From positions 1-38,044 of the forward strand of contig NZ_BEWB01000026.1 in the NCBI RefSeq assembly GCF_003112555.1: 38,044 nt of DNA. Reading direction: 5' to 3'. The notes below the pieces were generated by a model. That model was given only the letters and a program-made list of their open reading frames with translations. It was not told the DNA's origin and made no database searches. Each line of letters opens with the position of its first letter. Within the stretch, counting starts at the first letter, position 1. The position numbers and the translations under genes are program-made. Shown here one piece after another: positions 23,295-31,339 of this stretch. Source of the stretch: Streptomyces coelicoflavus. GTDB taxonomy: Bacteria; Actinomycetota; Actinomycetes; Streptomycetales; Streptomycetaceae.

Positions 23295-25180
23295 CCGCGC
23301 CCACCGCCACCGCGCCGGGCAGGGAACAGCCGGAGGACCCGGAGCACGGGGACCCCGTCGAGGCCGGGGCCCGCACCTCCGCCGTCGACGACGACTCGTT
23401 CGACCGGGACGTCCTGCCCAGCCCGCCCGGCGCGACCGGCGCCCTGCTGCGCTCCCTGCTGGCGCCGCGGAAGGCCCGGGTCGCGCTCACGATCCTGCTC
23501 CTGCTGCTCCAGCAGGCGGCCGTGCAGGCGGGCCCGCTGCTGGTGGCGTACGCCATCGACCACGCCGTGCCGGCCCTGCGGGACGACGACCACGGTCCGC
23601 TGATCGCGGTGGGCGCCGGCTACCTGCTGTGCTCGCTGACGGCGGGCGGCCTCCAGTACGCCTTCATCGCGGCGGCGGCCCGGGTCAACCAGGACGTCCT
23701 GCTCGACCTGCGCGGACGCATCTTCCGGCACGCGCAGGCGCTGAGCGTCGACTTCCACGAGCGCTACACCTCGGGCCGCCTCATCTCCCGTTCCACCACC
23801 GACGTGGAGTCGCTGCGCGAACTGCTCGACGAGGGGCTCCAGGAGCTGGTGACGGTCGTCCTGTCCTTCGTCTACATCGCCGCGCTGCTGCTCTGGCTCG
23901 ACCTGGGCCTCGGCGCCGTCGCGGTGGCGTCGTTCGTGCCGCTGTACGGTCTGGTACGGCTCTACCAGCGGCGCGCGGGGCGGGTGTACCGGCAGCGGTC
24001 CACGGCGATCGCGTCGGTGATCGTGAAGTTCGTGGAGACCATGAACGGCATCCGGCCGGTGCGCGCCTTCCGCCGGGAGGCCGTCAACGACGCCGACTTC
24101 GCGGTCCTGAACCGCCACCACGAGCGGACCAACGGCGACGCGCTGCTGGAGATGGCCCGTTACGTCGTCGGTTCGCGGCTGGTCGCCAACACGGCCGTCG
24201 CGGGGATCGTGCTGTGGGGCGCCTACCGCGTCGCGGACGGCACCCTGGCGCTCGGTGTGCTGGCCGCGGCGGTGCTGTACCTGCGCCGCCTGTACGACCC
24301 GATCGACCGGCTGGGCATGTTCCTGAACTCGTACCAGTCGGCGGCGGCCTCGCTGGAGAAGATCGCCGGGCTGCTGGCCCAGACGCCGTCGGTGCCCGAG
24401 CCGGCCGCGCCGAAGGAGCTGCCGCCGCTGGAGTCGGAGCACCCCGGCCGCGAGGTCGTCTTCGACTCGGTGAGCTTCGGCTACCGCACCGGCGGCGAGG
24501 TGCTGCCGCGCTTCGAGCTGACGCTGCCGGCCGGGCAGACGGTCGCCGTCGTCGGCTCGACCGGTGCGGGCAAGTCGACGCTGGCCAAGCTGCTCGCCCG
24601 GTTCTACGACCCCTCCGACGGGCGGGTCCTGCTGGACGGCACCGACCTGCGCGACCTGGCCGTGCCGGAACTGCGGCGCGGGGTGGTGATGGTGACGCAG
24701 GAGGCGTTCCTGTTCTCCGGCACGGTCGCCGACAACATCGCGATCGGCCGTCCGGAGGCGACGCGGGAGGAGATCGAGCGGGCCGCGAAGGCGATCGGTG
24801 CCCACGACTTCATCGCCGCGCTGCCGGACGGCTACGACACGGACGTGCGCAAGCGGGGCGGCCGGATCTCCGCCGGCCAGCGGCAGCTCGTGGCGTTCGC
24901 GCGGGCGCTGCTCGCGGACCCGGCGGTGCTGATCCTGGACGAGGCGACCAGTTCGCTGGACATCCCCGGGGAGCGGGCGGTGCAGCGGGCGATGACGACG
25001 GTGCTGAAGGGCCGTACGGCGGTGGTGATCGCGCACCGGCTGTCCACCGTGGAGATCGCCGACCGCGTGCTGGTGATGGAGCACGGCCGGATCGTGGAGG
25101 ACGGCGCCCCGGACGAACTGATCGCGGGCACGGGCCGGTTCGCGGACCTGCACCGGGCGTGGCGGGACAGCCTGGCGTGA
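23291..25180 (+). CDS. ABC exporter half-transporter 2 (catalytic-site subunit of pair 1)
   Basis: The N-terminal 60 residues are a variable, Pro/Ala-rich cytoplasmic arm, followed by six membrane helices and a nucleotide-binding domain. Walker A is GSTGAGKST (from 422, K428), Walker B is VLILDEATSSLD with D550 and E551 intact, and the H-loop is IAHRLST. The signature is ISAGQRQLV rather than LSGGQ. Its Walker motifs face the good LSGGQ of subunit 1, giving one catalytic site. Its own weaker signature faces the Glu-to-Asp site of subunit 1. The pair thus reads as a heterodimeric exporter of the BmrC/BmrD or TM287/288 kind. It overlaps its neighbours by 4 bp at both ends (ATGA and GTGA). Cargo is unknown. 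Confidence 0.93.
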   Translation: MTAPTATAPGREQPEDPEHGDPVEAGARTSAVDDDSFDRDVLPSPPGATGALLRSLLAPRKARVALTILLLLLQQAAVQAGPLLVAYAIDHAVPALRDDDHGPLIAVGAGYLLCSLTAGGLQYAFIAAAARVNQDVLLDLRGRIFRHAQALSVDFHERYTSGRLISRSTTDVESLRELLDEGLQELVTVVLSFVYIAALLLWLDLGLGAVAVASFVPLYGLVRLYQRRAGRVYRQRSTAIASVIVKFVETMNGIRPVRAFRREAVNDADFAVLNRHHERTNGDALLEMARYVVGSRLVANTAVAGIVLWGAYRVADGTLALGVLAAAVLYLRRLYDPIDRLGMFLNSYQSAAASLEKIAGLLAQTPSVPEPAAPKELPPLESEHPGREVVFDSVSFGYRTGGEVLPRFELTLPAGQTVAVVGSTGAGKSTLAKLLARFYDPSDGRVLLDGTDLRDLAVPELRRGVVMVTQEAFLFSGTVADNIAIGRPEATREEIERAAKAIGAHDFIAALPDGYDTDVRKRGGRISAGQRQLVAFARALLADPAVLILDEATSSLDIPGERAVQRAMTTVLKGRTAVVIAHRLSTVEIADRVLVMEHGRIVEDGAPDELIAGTGRFADLHRAWRDSLA

Positions 25181-26988
25181 GGATCGACGCGTACGAGGAC
25201 CCGGGGCCGCCGGAGCGCCGGGGCGGCTGGTGGTACCTGGCGTGGCTGGTCCGGCGGCAGTGGCCGCGGTGTCTGGCGGGGGCGGTGTTCGCCAGCGTCT
25301 GGATGGTGCTGCTGGCGGCGACGCCGTACCTGATGGCCCGGGCCGTCGACCACGGCCTGGAGCCGGGTGATCTGGGCGCGCTGGCGGGCTGGACGGGCGC
25401 CATGGTCGCCGTCGGCGGGATCAACGCGTGGCTGGGCGTGCTGCGGCACCGCACGATGACCAAGGTGCGGATGGACGCCAACTTCCGCACCGTCAAGGTG
25501 GTCGTCGGCCACGCCACACGGCTCGGCGCCGCGCTGCGGAGTCAGGTGGGGACCGGCGAGGTCGTCACCATCGGGGTGGGCGACGTGCAGACCATCAGCG
25601 CGTCCCTGACGGCCGTGGGGCCGGGCGTCGGGGCGGTCGTCGCCTACGCGGTGGTCGGCGGACTGATGGTGTCGGTGTCGGTCCGGCTCGCCCTGGTGGT
25701 GCTGCTCGGGGTGCCGCTGCTCGCGCTGGTCATCGGCCCGCTGATGGGCCGGTTGCAGGGCAGGGAGACCGAGTACCGGGAGCGCCAGTCCGTCCTGACC
25801 GCGCGGATCGGCGACCTCGCGGGCGGGCTGCGGGTGCTGAACGGGCTGGGCGGCAAGGGCCTGGTCGCGGACGCGTTCCGCGGCGACTCGGGCCGGCTGC
25901 GCGAGCAGGGTTATCGGGTCGGCGCGGTGACCAGCTGGATCCAGGCCCTCGGGGTGGGGCTGCCGATGCTGTTCCTGGCCCTGGTGACCTGGCTGGGCGC
26001 GCGGCTGGCCGCCCAGGGCCGGATCAGCGTGGGCGAACTGGTGTCGGTGTACGGCTATGTCGTCGCGCTGGGCTGGCCGGTGGCGTTCCTCATCGAGATG
26101 GGCCACCAGCTCAGCCGCGGCGTGGTCGCCGCCCGCCGGGTCGTCGCCTTCCTCCGCCTGGAGCCGCCCCGGGACGAGGGCACCCGGGAGGCTCCCGCGG
26201 AACCGGCCGTGCTCCACGACCCGGCCTCGGGCGTCCGTGTCCTCCCCGGCCGCCTCACCGCCCTGGCCACGTCCCACCCGTCCGACGCCACGGAGATCCT
26301 GGACCGCCTGGGCCGCTACATCCCGTCGGACGCGACCTGGGGAGACGTCCCGCTGGCCGAGATTCCGCTGGCACAGGTACGAGCGCGCATCCTGGTCGCG
26401 GCCCCGGAAGCCGACCTCTTCGCAGGCCCCCTGCACGAAGTGGTAGGCGCTCAGGAAACCGGCCCCAGGGGCGCGGGGAACCGCGCGACAAGCCACCACA
26501 CACCCGCAGACGCGGAACCACGAATCCGGGCTGACGAGTTGGCTCTCCTCACGCAGGCCCTTCACTCAGCCGCCGCCGAAGACATCGTCCGCGCCCTCCC
26601 CGACGGCCTCGGAACCCCCATCGAGGCCCAGGCCCGAAACCTGTCCGGCGGACAACGCCAACGGATCCGCCTCGCCCGCGCCCTCCTCACCGACCCCGAG
26701 ATCCTCCTCGCCGCGGAACCCACCTCCGCCCTGGACGCCCACACGGAGGCCACCGTGGCCGACCGCCTCAGAGCGGCCCGCAAGGACCGTACGACCGTGC
26801 TGGCCGCCACCTCCCCGCTCCTCCTCGACCGCGCGGACGTCGTGCACCACCTGGTCGACGGCAAGGTCGCCGCCACAGGCACCCACCGTGAACTCCTGGA
26901 CACCGAACCGGGGTACCGCGCCCTGGTCGCGCGAGACGGCGAAGCCGCCGCGGAAGAGGCCGCCGCGGAAGGGGAGCCCGCCCGATGA
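25177..26988 (+). CDS. ABC exporter half-transporter 3 with an inactivated nucleotide-binding domain
   Basis: Six membrane helices (residues about 25-310) are normal, but the ATPase half is degenerate. In place of Walker A there is ALATSHPSDATE (about 362-373), with no GxxGxGK. Walker B is ILLAAEPTSALD, with A513 replacing the Mg-binding Asp. The H-loop position reads LAATSP instead of AHR. The signature LSGGQRQRIRLARAL (489 onward) is perfect. The protein therefore cannot bind and hydrolyse ATP by itself but can complete the partner's site. Residues about 429-444 are encoded by a Streptomyces intergenic-type repeat. The GTG start overlaps the previous stop (GTGA). The open frame begins far upstream, out of frame with the previous gene, and that part is noise. 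The 603-residue length is normal for a half-transporter. Confidence 0.88.
   Translation: MRIDAYEDPGPPERRGGWWYLAWLVRRQWPRCLAGAVFASVWMVLLAATPYLMARAVDHGLEPGDLGALAGWTGAMVAVGGINAWLGVLRHRTMTKVRMDANFRTVKVVVGHATRLGAALRSQVGTGEVVTIGVGDVQTISASLTAVGPGVGAVVAYAVVGGLMVSVSVRLALVVLLGVPLLALVIGPLMGRLQGRETEYRERQSVLTARIGDLAGGLRVLNGLGGKGLVADAFRGDSGRLREQGYRVGAVTSWIQALGVGLPMLFLALVTWLGARLAAQGRISVGELVSVYGYVVALGWPVAFLIEMGHQLSRGVVAARRVVAFLRLEPPRDEGTREAPAEPAVLHDPASGVRVLPGRLTALATSHPSDATEILDRLGRYIPSDATWGDVPLAEIPLAQVRARILVAAPEADLFAGPLHEVVGAQETGPRGAGNRATSHHTPADAEPRIRADELALLTQALHSAAAEDIVRALPDGLGTPIEAQARNLSGGQRQRIRLARALLTDPEILLAAEPTSALDAHTEATVADRLRAARKDRTTVLAATSPLLLDRADVVHHLVDGKVAATGTHRELLDTEPGYRALVARDGEAAAEEAAAEGEPAR
26463..26508. 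repeat. Streptomyces-type intergenic repeat inside a coding sequence
   Basis: CCCCAGGGGCGCGGGGAAC (from 26463), then CGCGCGACAAGCCACCA, matches a short repeat I recall as very common between Streptomyces genes. CCCCAGGGG is itself palindromic. Here it lies in frame within exporter subunit 3 and is translated as GPRGAGNRATSHH. The match is from memory. Confidence 0.5.
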
Positions 26989-28742
26989 CCCACCTGCCCG
27001 TAGCCGAGCCCACCGACGTCCGCCGCGCCGCAGCCGGCCTCGTGCGCGCCGACCGGAGGCCCTTCGCCGTCGTCCTGGGCCTCAACGCGCTGGCCGCGCT
27101 GGCCGGGCTCGCGGGGCCGTGGCTGCTGGGCCGGATCGTCGACGAGGTGCGCGGCGGGGGCGGGGTCGACGCGGTGGACCGGATGGCCCTCGCCATCCTG
27201 CTGTGCTCGCTGGCGCAGTTGCTGCTGGCCCGCTGGGCGCGCTACGTGGGGCACCGGTTCGGGGAGCGGACGCTCGCCCGGGTGCGCGAGCGGTACGTGG
27301 ACCGGGCGCTGGCGCTGCCCGCGTCGGTGGTGGAGCGGGCCGGGACCGGCGACCTGACGACGCGCGGTACCGCCGACGTGACGGCCGTCGGCACGACGCT
27401 GCGCGACGCGGGACCTGAGCTGCTGGTCAACGCCGTACAGGCGCTGTTCCTCATCGGCGCGGTGTTCGTGCTGGACCCGCTCCTCGGCCTGGTCGGGGTG
27501 CTGGGTCTGACGCCGGCCTGGGTGGTGCTGCGCTGGTACCTGCGGCGGGCGCGGGCCGCCTATCTCGCCGAGGGCGCGGCCAACTCGGGCGTCGCCGAGA
27601 GCCTCGCGGCCACGGTGTCGGGGGCCCGTACGGTCGAGGCGTTCGGGCTGGCGGAGCGGCGCGTGGAGACGAACCGTGCGGCGCTGGAGGTCTCGCGGCG
27701 CACCCGGTTCCGCACGCTCTTCCTGCGCAGTGTGTTCTTCCCGGCGGTGGACGTCTCCTACGTCCTTCCCGTGGCGGGCGTGCTGCTGCTCGGCGGGGTG
27801 CTGCACGCGCACGGGTCGGCGAGCCTCGGCGCGGTGGTGTCCTGCGCCGTGTACCTCCAGCAGCTGGCGGGGCCGCTCGACGAGGTGCTGATGCGGGTCG
27901 AGCAGTTGCAGGCCGGTGCCGCCTCCTTCGCCCGCGTGGAGGGGCTGGCGGGCGCTCCGCGGGCGGCGGCGGACGGGTCGGCGGTCCCGGCGGACGACCG
28001 TATCGACGTGTCCGGGGTGCGGTACGCCTACGACCGGGGCGGCGAGGTGCTGCGCGGGGTGGACCTGACCGTGCGGCCGGGCGAGCGGCTGGCGGTCGTC
28101 GGTCCCTCGGGGGCGGGCAAGACCACGCTGAGCCGGCTCCTCGCGGGCGTCGACGCGCCGACGGAGGGCTCGGTGACGGTGGGCGGGGTGCCCGTGGTCG
28201 CCCTGGGCCCGGAGCGGCTGCGCCGTCAGGTGGTGCTGGTCACCCAGGAGCACCACGTGTTCCTGGGCACGGTCCGCGACAACCTCCTCATCGCGGAACC
28301 GGCCGCCACGGACGACGCGTTGTGGGCGGCGCTCGCCGCGGTGGGCGCCGAGGGGTGGGTGCGGGAGCTGCCCGGGGGCCTCGGCGCCGAGCTGGGGGCG
28401 AAGGAGCACGCGCACGCCACGGACGGCTCGCAGGCCCAGCAGCTCGCCCTGGCCCGGGTGGTGCTGGCCGACCCGCACACGCTGATCCTGGACGAGGCCA
28501 CCGCCCTGCTGGACCCGACGACGGCCCGGCACACGGAGCAGGCGCTGGCCGCCGTGCTGAAGGGCCGTACGGTCATCGCCATCGCACACCGCCTGCACAC
28601 CGCGCACGACGCCGACCGGGTGGCGGTGATGGAGGGCGGTCTGCTGACCGAGCTGGGCACGCACGACGAACTGGTGGCGGCGGGCGGGGCGTACGCGGCC
28701 CTGTGGGGTTCCTGGCACGGGGAGCCGTCCGCCGGGTACTGA
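26985..28742 (+). CDS. ABC exporter half-transporter 4 (catalytic partner of subunit 3)
   Basis: Six membrane helices precede a nucleotide-binding domain with Walker A GPSGAGKTT (from 373, K379), Walker B LILDEATALLDP (D503, E504) and H-loop IAHRLHT, all intact. The signature is not: where LSGGQ is expected the sequence is TDGSQ (479-483), followed by the normal LALARVVLADP. This complements subunit 3, which keeps LSGGQ and has lost everything else. Together they form one whole ATP site and one dead site. The start overlaps subunit 3 as ATGA. It ends the four-gene operon. The 585-residue length is normal. The direction is presumably export; the cargo is not indicated by neighbours, although two secreted proteases follow. 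Confidence 0.92.
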   Translation: MTHLPVAEPTDVRRAAAGLVRADRRPFAVVLGLNALAALAGLAGPWLLGRIVDEVRGGGGVDAVDRMALAILLCSLAQLLLARWARYVGHRFGERTLARVRERYVDRALALPASVVERAGTGDLTTRGTADVTAVGTTLRDAGPELLVNAVQALFLIGAVFVLDPLLGLVGVLGLTPAWVVLRWYLRRARAAYLAEGAANSGVAESLAATVSGARTVEAFGLAERRVETNRAALEVSRRTRFRTLFLRSVFFPAVDVSYVLPVAGVLLLGGVLHAHGSASLGAVVSCAVYLQQLAGPLDEVLMRVEQLQAGAASFARVEGLAGAPRAAADGSAVPADDRIDVSGVRYAYDRGGEVLRGVDLTVRPGERLAVVGPSGAGKTTLSRLLAGVDAPTEGSVTVGGVPVVALGPERLRRQVVLVTQEHHVFLGTVRDNLLIAEPAATDDALWAALAAVGAEGWVRELPGGLGAELGAKEHAHATDGSQAQQLALARVVLADPHTLILDEATALLDPTTARHTEQALAAVLKGRTVIAIAHRLHTAHDADRVAVMEGGLLTELGTHDELVAAGGAYAALWGSWHGEPSAGY

Positions 28743-28744
28743 CC

Positions 28745-28763
28745 GGCCGGACAGTAACCGGCC
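28745..28763 (+). terminator. short hairpin after the exporter operon
   Basis: GGCCGG (28745-28750) and CCGGCC (28758-28763) form a 6-bp stem with a 7-nt loop right after the stop codon. It is a weak candidate, but it is the only hairpin before the protease promoter. Confidence 0.3.
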
Positions 28764-28841
28764 CCGGACGGCAACGATTCCGTTTATCGAACGTGAACGC
28801 CCGGTCAACGGACCATTTCCAGCCAACTTAGTGACGCGCTC

Positions 28842-28871
28842 CTGACAAGTAGCGCTTTCTCCTGCCACTCT
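28842..28871 (+). promoter_or_regulatory. promoter of the first M4 protease
   Basis: CTGACA (28842-28847), an 18-bp spacer and CACTCT (28866-28871) form a -35/-10 pair. The same arrangement, with upstream TTTC-GCCAAC and CTCCTGACA, recurs before the second protease gene, which is the main support. The leader to the start codon would be about 160 nt. Confidence 0.5.
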
Positions 28872-29036
28872 TCCGTCGGCCCCTTCACAGTGCCCCCACA
28901 GCTTCCCCACGAGCGCTGTGCCGAGGCCAGCTCCTAGCACCAGGTTTCTGCGTACCGCACAGTTCCGCCCGGCCGGCCACCCGCCGGCCGGTCTCCCCTG
29001 GCCGCGCAACCCGTGGCCACGCAGAAGGAGTCAGTG

Positions 29037-31085
29037 TTGAGCAGCAGTACTCCCCACAGACGCACCTCCCACACCACCTCCCGCCGCACCACGCACCGGC
29101 GTGCCGCGGCCGTCGCGTTGGCCGGTGTCGCCGCGCTGATCGCCACGGCGGTCCAGTCCGGCACCGCCACCGCGGCCCCCGACCCGTCGCCCGCGAAGGG
29201 CAACGAGCTGGTGAAGCTCAGCCCGGCCCAGCGCGCCGAGCTGATCCGCGACGCCAACGCCACCAAGGCGAAGACCGCCGACGAGCTGGGTCTGGGCGCC
29301 AAGGAGAAGCTGGTCGTCCGGGACGTGGCCAAGGACCGCGACGGCACCCTGCACACCCGCTACGAGCGCACCTACGACGGCCTGCCCGTCCTCGGCGGCG
29401 ACCTCGTGGTGGCCAGTGACGCGGGCAAGACCGAGCAGGTCGTCAAGGCCACGGCGAAGGCCATCAGGCCGGCCTCCGTGACGCCGAAGATCTCCGCCGC
29501 GAAGGCTGAGACGCAGGCGGTGTCCGCCGCGAAGGCGGCCGGGGCCGAGCAGCCGGACGCCGACCGCGCCCCGCGCAAGGTGATCTGGGCCGGCAACGGT
29601 ACGCCCGTCCTGGCGTACGAGACGGTGGTGGGCGGCCTCCAGGAGGACGGCACCCCCAACGAGCTGCACGTCGTCACGGACGCCGCCACCGGCGCCAAGC
29701 TGTACGAGTACCAGGGCATCGAGAACGGCACCGGTCACACCACGTACAGCGGCACCGTGACGCTCGGCACCGCGCAGTCCGGGTCGTCGTACACGCTGAC
29801 CGACACCGCGCGCGGCAACCACAAGACGTACAACCTGGGCGGCCGGACCTCGGGCACCGGTTCGCTGTTCACCAACTCCGACGACGTGTGGGGCAACGGC
29901 AGCTCCTCCGACCCGGAGACCGCCGGCGCCGACGCCCACTACGGGGCCGCGCTGACCTGGGACTACTACGAGAACGTGCACGGCCGCTCGGGCATCCGCG
30001 GCGACGGTGTGGCGGCGTACAGCCGGGTCCACTACGGCAACGCCTACGTCAACGCGTTCTGGTCGGACAGCTGCTTCTGCATGACCTACGGCGACGGGAT
30101 CAACAACTCCAACCCGCTCACCGCCATCGACGTGGCCGGGCACGAGATGACCCACGGCGTCACGTCCAACACCGCGGGCCTCAACTACAGCGGCGAGTCC
30201 GGCGGTCTGAACGAGGCCACGTCCGACATCTTCGGCACGTCGGTCGAGTTCTACGCCAACAACTCCTCGGACGTCGGTGACTACCTCATCGGCGAGGAGA
30301 TCGACATCAACGGCGACGGCACCCCGCTGCGCTACATGGACAAGCCCAGCAAGGACGGCGCGTCCTACGACAACTGGTTCTCGGGCCTCGGCAACGCCGA
30401 CGTGCACTACTCGTCGGGCCCGGCCAACCACTTCTTCTACCTGCTGAGCGAGGGCAGCGGCACCAAGACCATCAACGGTGTCACGTACAACTCGCCCACC
30501 TCGGACGGCCTCCCGGTCACCGGCATAGGCCGCGCCAAGGCGGAGAAGATCTGGTTCCGCGCGCTGACCACCAAGTTCACGTCGACCACCAACTACGCGG
30601 GCGCCCGCACCGGCACCCTCGCGGCGGCCGGTGAGCTGTACGGCACCAGCAGCGCCGAGTACACCGCGGTGGCGAACGCGTGGGCGGGCATCAACGTCGG
30701 CTCCCGGCCCGGTGGCGGCGACCCCGACCCCGGGGACGGCGGCACGTTCGAGAACGACACGAACGTGAACATCCCCGACTACGGGTCGGCGGTCACCTCG
30801 TCCATCACGGTCTCCGGCCGCACCGGCAAGGCGCCGAGCAACCTCCAGGTGGGCGTGGACATCGTGCACAGCTGGCGCGGTGACCTGCGGATCGACCTGG
30901 TCGCGCCGGACGGCTCGACGTACCGCCTGAAGAACAGCGGCTGGGACCCGGCGGAGGACGTGCACGAGACCTACACGGTCAACGCCTCCTCCGAGACGGA
31001 CAACGGCACCTGGAAGCTCCGAGTCCAGGACCAGGGCCCGGCGGACACCGGCTACATCGACGCCTGGCGGCTCACCTTCCCGTAG
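29037..31085 (+). CDS. secreted thermolysin-like (M4) zinc metalloprotease with P-domain
   Basis: From TTG 29037 (AAGGAG 6 bp upstream) the 682-residue precursor has a long signal peptide (RRAAAVALAGVAALIATAVQ, ending ATAA). A propeptide of the FTP/PepSY kind follows, to about residue 225 (RYERTYDGLPVLGGDLVV, AYETVVGG). The M4 catalytic domain has HEMTH (H369, E370, H373), the third zinc ligand E393 in GGLNEATSD, and the thermolysin-type histidine in DVHYSSGPANHFF. After a GGGDPDPGDGG linker comes a proprotein-convertase P-domain (SNLQVGVDIVHSWRGDLRID, ending DAWRLTFP). It is an extracellular endopeptidase that cleaves before hydrophobic residues and is activated by propeptide removal. GTG 29034 is an alternative start. 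The next gene is a paralogue without the P-domain. Confidence 0.92.
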   Translation: MSSSTPHRRTSHTTSRRTTHRRAAAVALAGVAALIATAVQSGTATAAPDPSPAKGNELVKLSPAQRAELIRDANATKAKTADELGLGAKEKLVVRDVAKDRDGTLHTRYERTYDGLPVLGGDLVVASDAGKTEQVVKATAKAIRPASVTPKISAAKAETQAVSAAKAAGAEQPDADRAPRKVIWAGNGTPVLAYETVVGGLQEDGTPNELHVVTDAATGAKLYEYQGIENGTGHTTYSGTVTLGTAQSGSSYTLTDTARGNHKTYNLGGRTSGTGSLFTNSDDVWGNGSSSDPETAGADAHYGAALTWDYYENVHGRSGIRGDGVAAYSRVHYGNAYVNAFWSDSCFCMTYGDGINNSNPLTAIDVAGHEMTHGVTSNTAGLNYSGESGGLNEATSDIFGTSVEFYANNSSDVGDYLIGEEIDINGDGTPLRYMDKPSKDGASYDNWFSGLGNADVHYSSGPANHFFYLLSEGSGTKTINGVTYNSPTSDGLPVTGIGRAKAEKIWFRALTTKFTSTTNYAGARTGTLAAAGELYGTSSAEYTAVANAWAGINVGSRPGGGDPDPGDGGTFENDTNVNIPDYGSAVTSSITVSGRTGKAPSNLQVGVDIVHSWRGDLRIDLVAPDGSTYRLKNSGWDPAEDVHETYTVNASSETDNGTWKLRVQDQGPADTGYIDAWRLTFP

Positions 31086-31119
31086 GCCGGCCGGCCCGCG
31101 GGTGCACCACCCCAGGACA

Positions 31120-31160
31120 GGGCGCCGCTCCGGAGGTTCGACTCCTCCGGGGCGGCGCCC
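31120..31160 (+). terminator. strong hairpin terminator between the two protease genes
   Basis: A 17-bp stem with one U-G wobble: GGGCGCCGCTCCGGAGG (31120-31136) and CCTCCGGGGCGGCGCCC (31144-31160), with a 7-nt loop, followed by TCTTC. It lies 34 bp after the first protease stop. Confidence 0.8.
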
Positions 31161-31230
31161 TCTTCATGTCCTTCACAATTCATGCCCACACAACCGGCCG
31201 ACTGTTTTCGGCCAACATCATCAAGCCCTC

Positions 31231-31260
31231 CTGACATGTACGCGCTCTCGGTGTCAGTCT
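31231..31260 (+). promoter_or_regulatory. promoter of the second M4 protease
   Basis: CTGACA (31231-31236), 18 bp, CAGTCT (31255-31260), followed by TCCGTC as in the first protease promoter. About 24 of 33 bases up to and including the -35 box also agree. It starts about 70 bp after the terminator, so the second gene has its own transcript. Confidence 0.5.
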
Positions 31261-31339
31261 TCCGTCACCCGCCGCACAACTTCGCAGCAACCGGCCGGAC
31301 ACCCCACGCCGACCGGATCCCCCCACCGAAGGAGCTTGT

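Noticed and set aside
23629..25176. 5' extension of the third exporter subunit as a 1119-residue protein
   Set aside because: The extra 516 residues are an out-of-frame reading of subunit 2; the GTG at 25177 gives a normal half-transporter.
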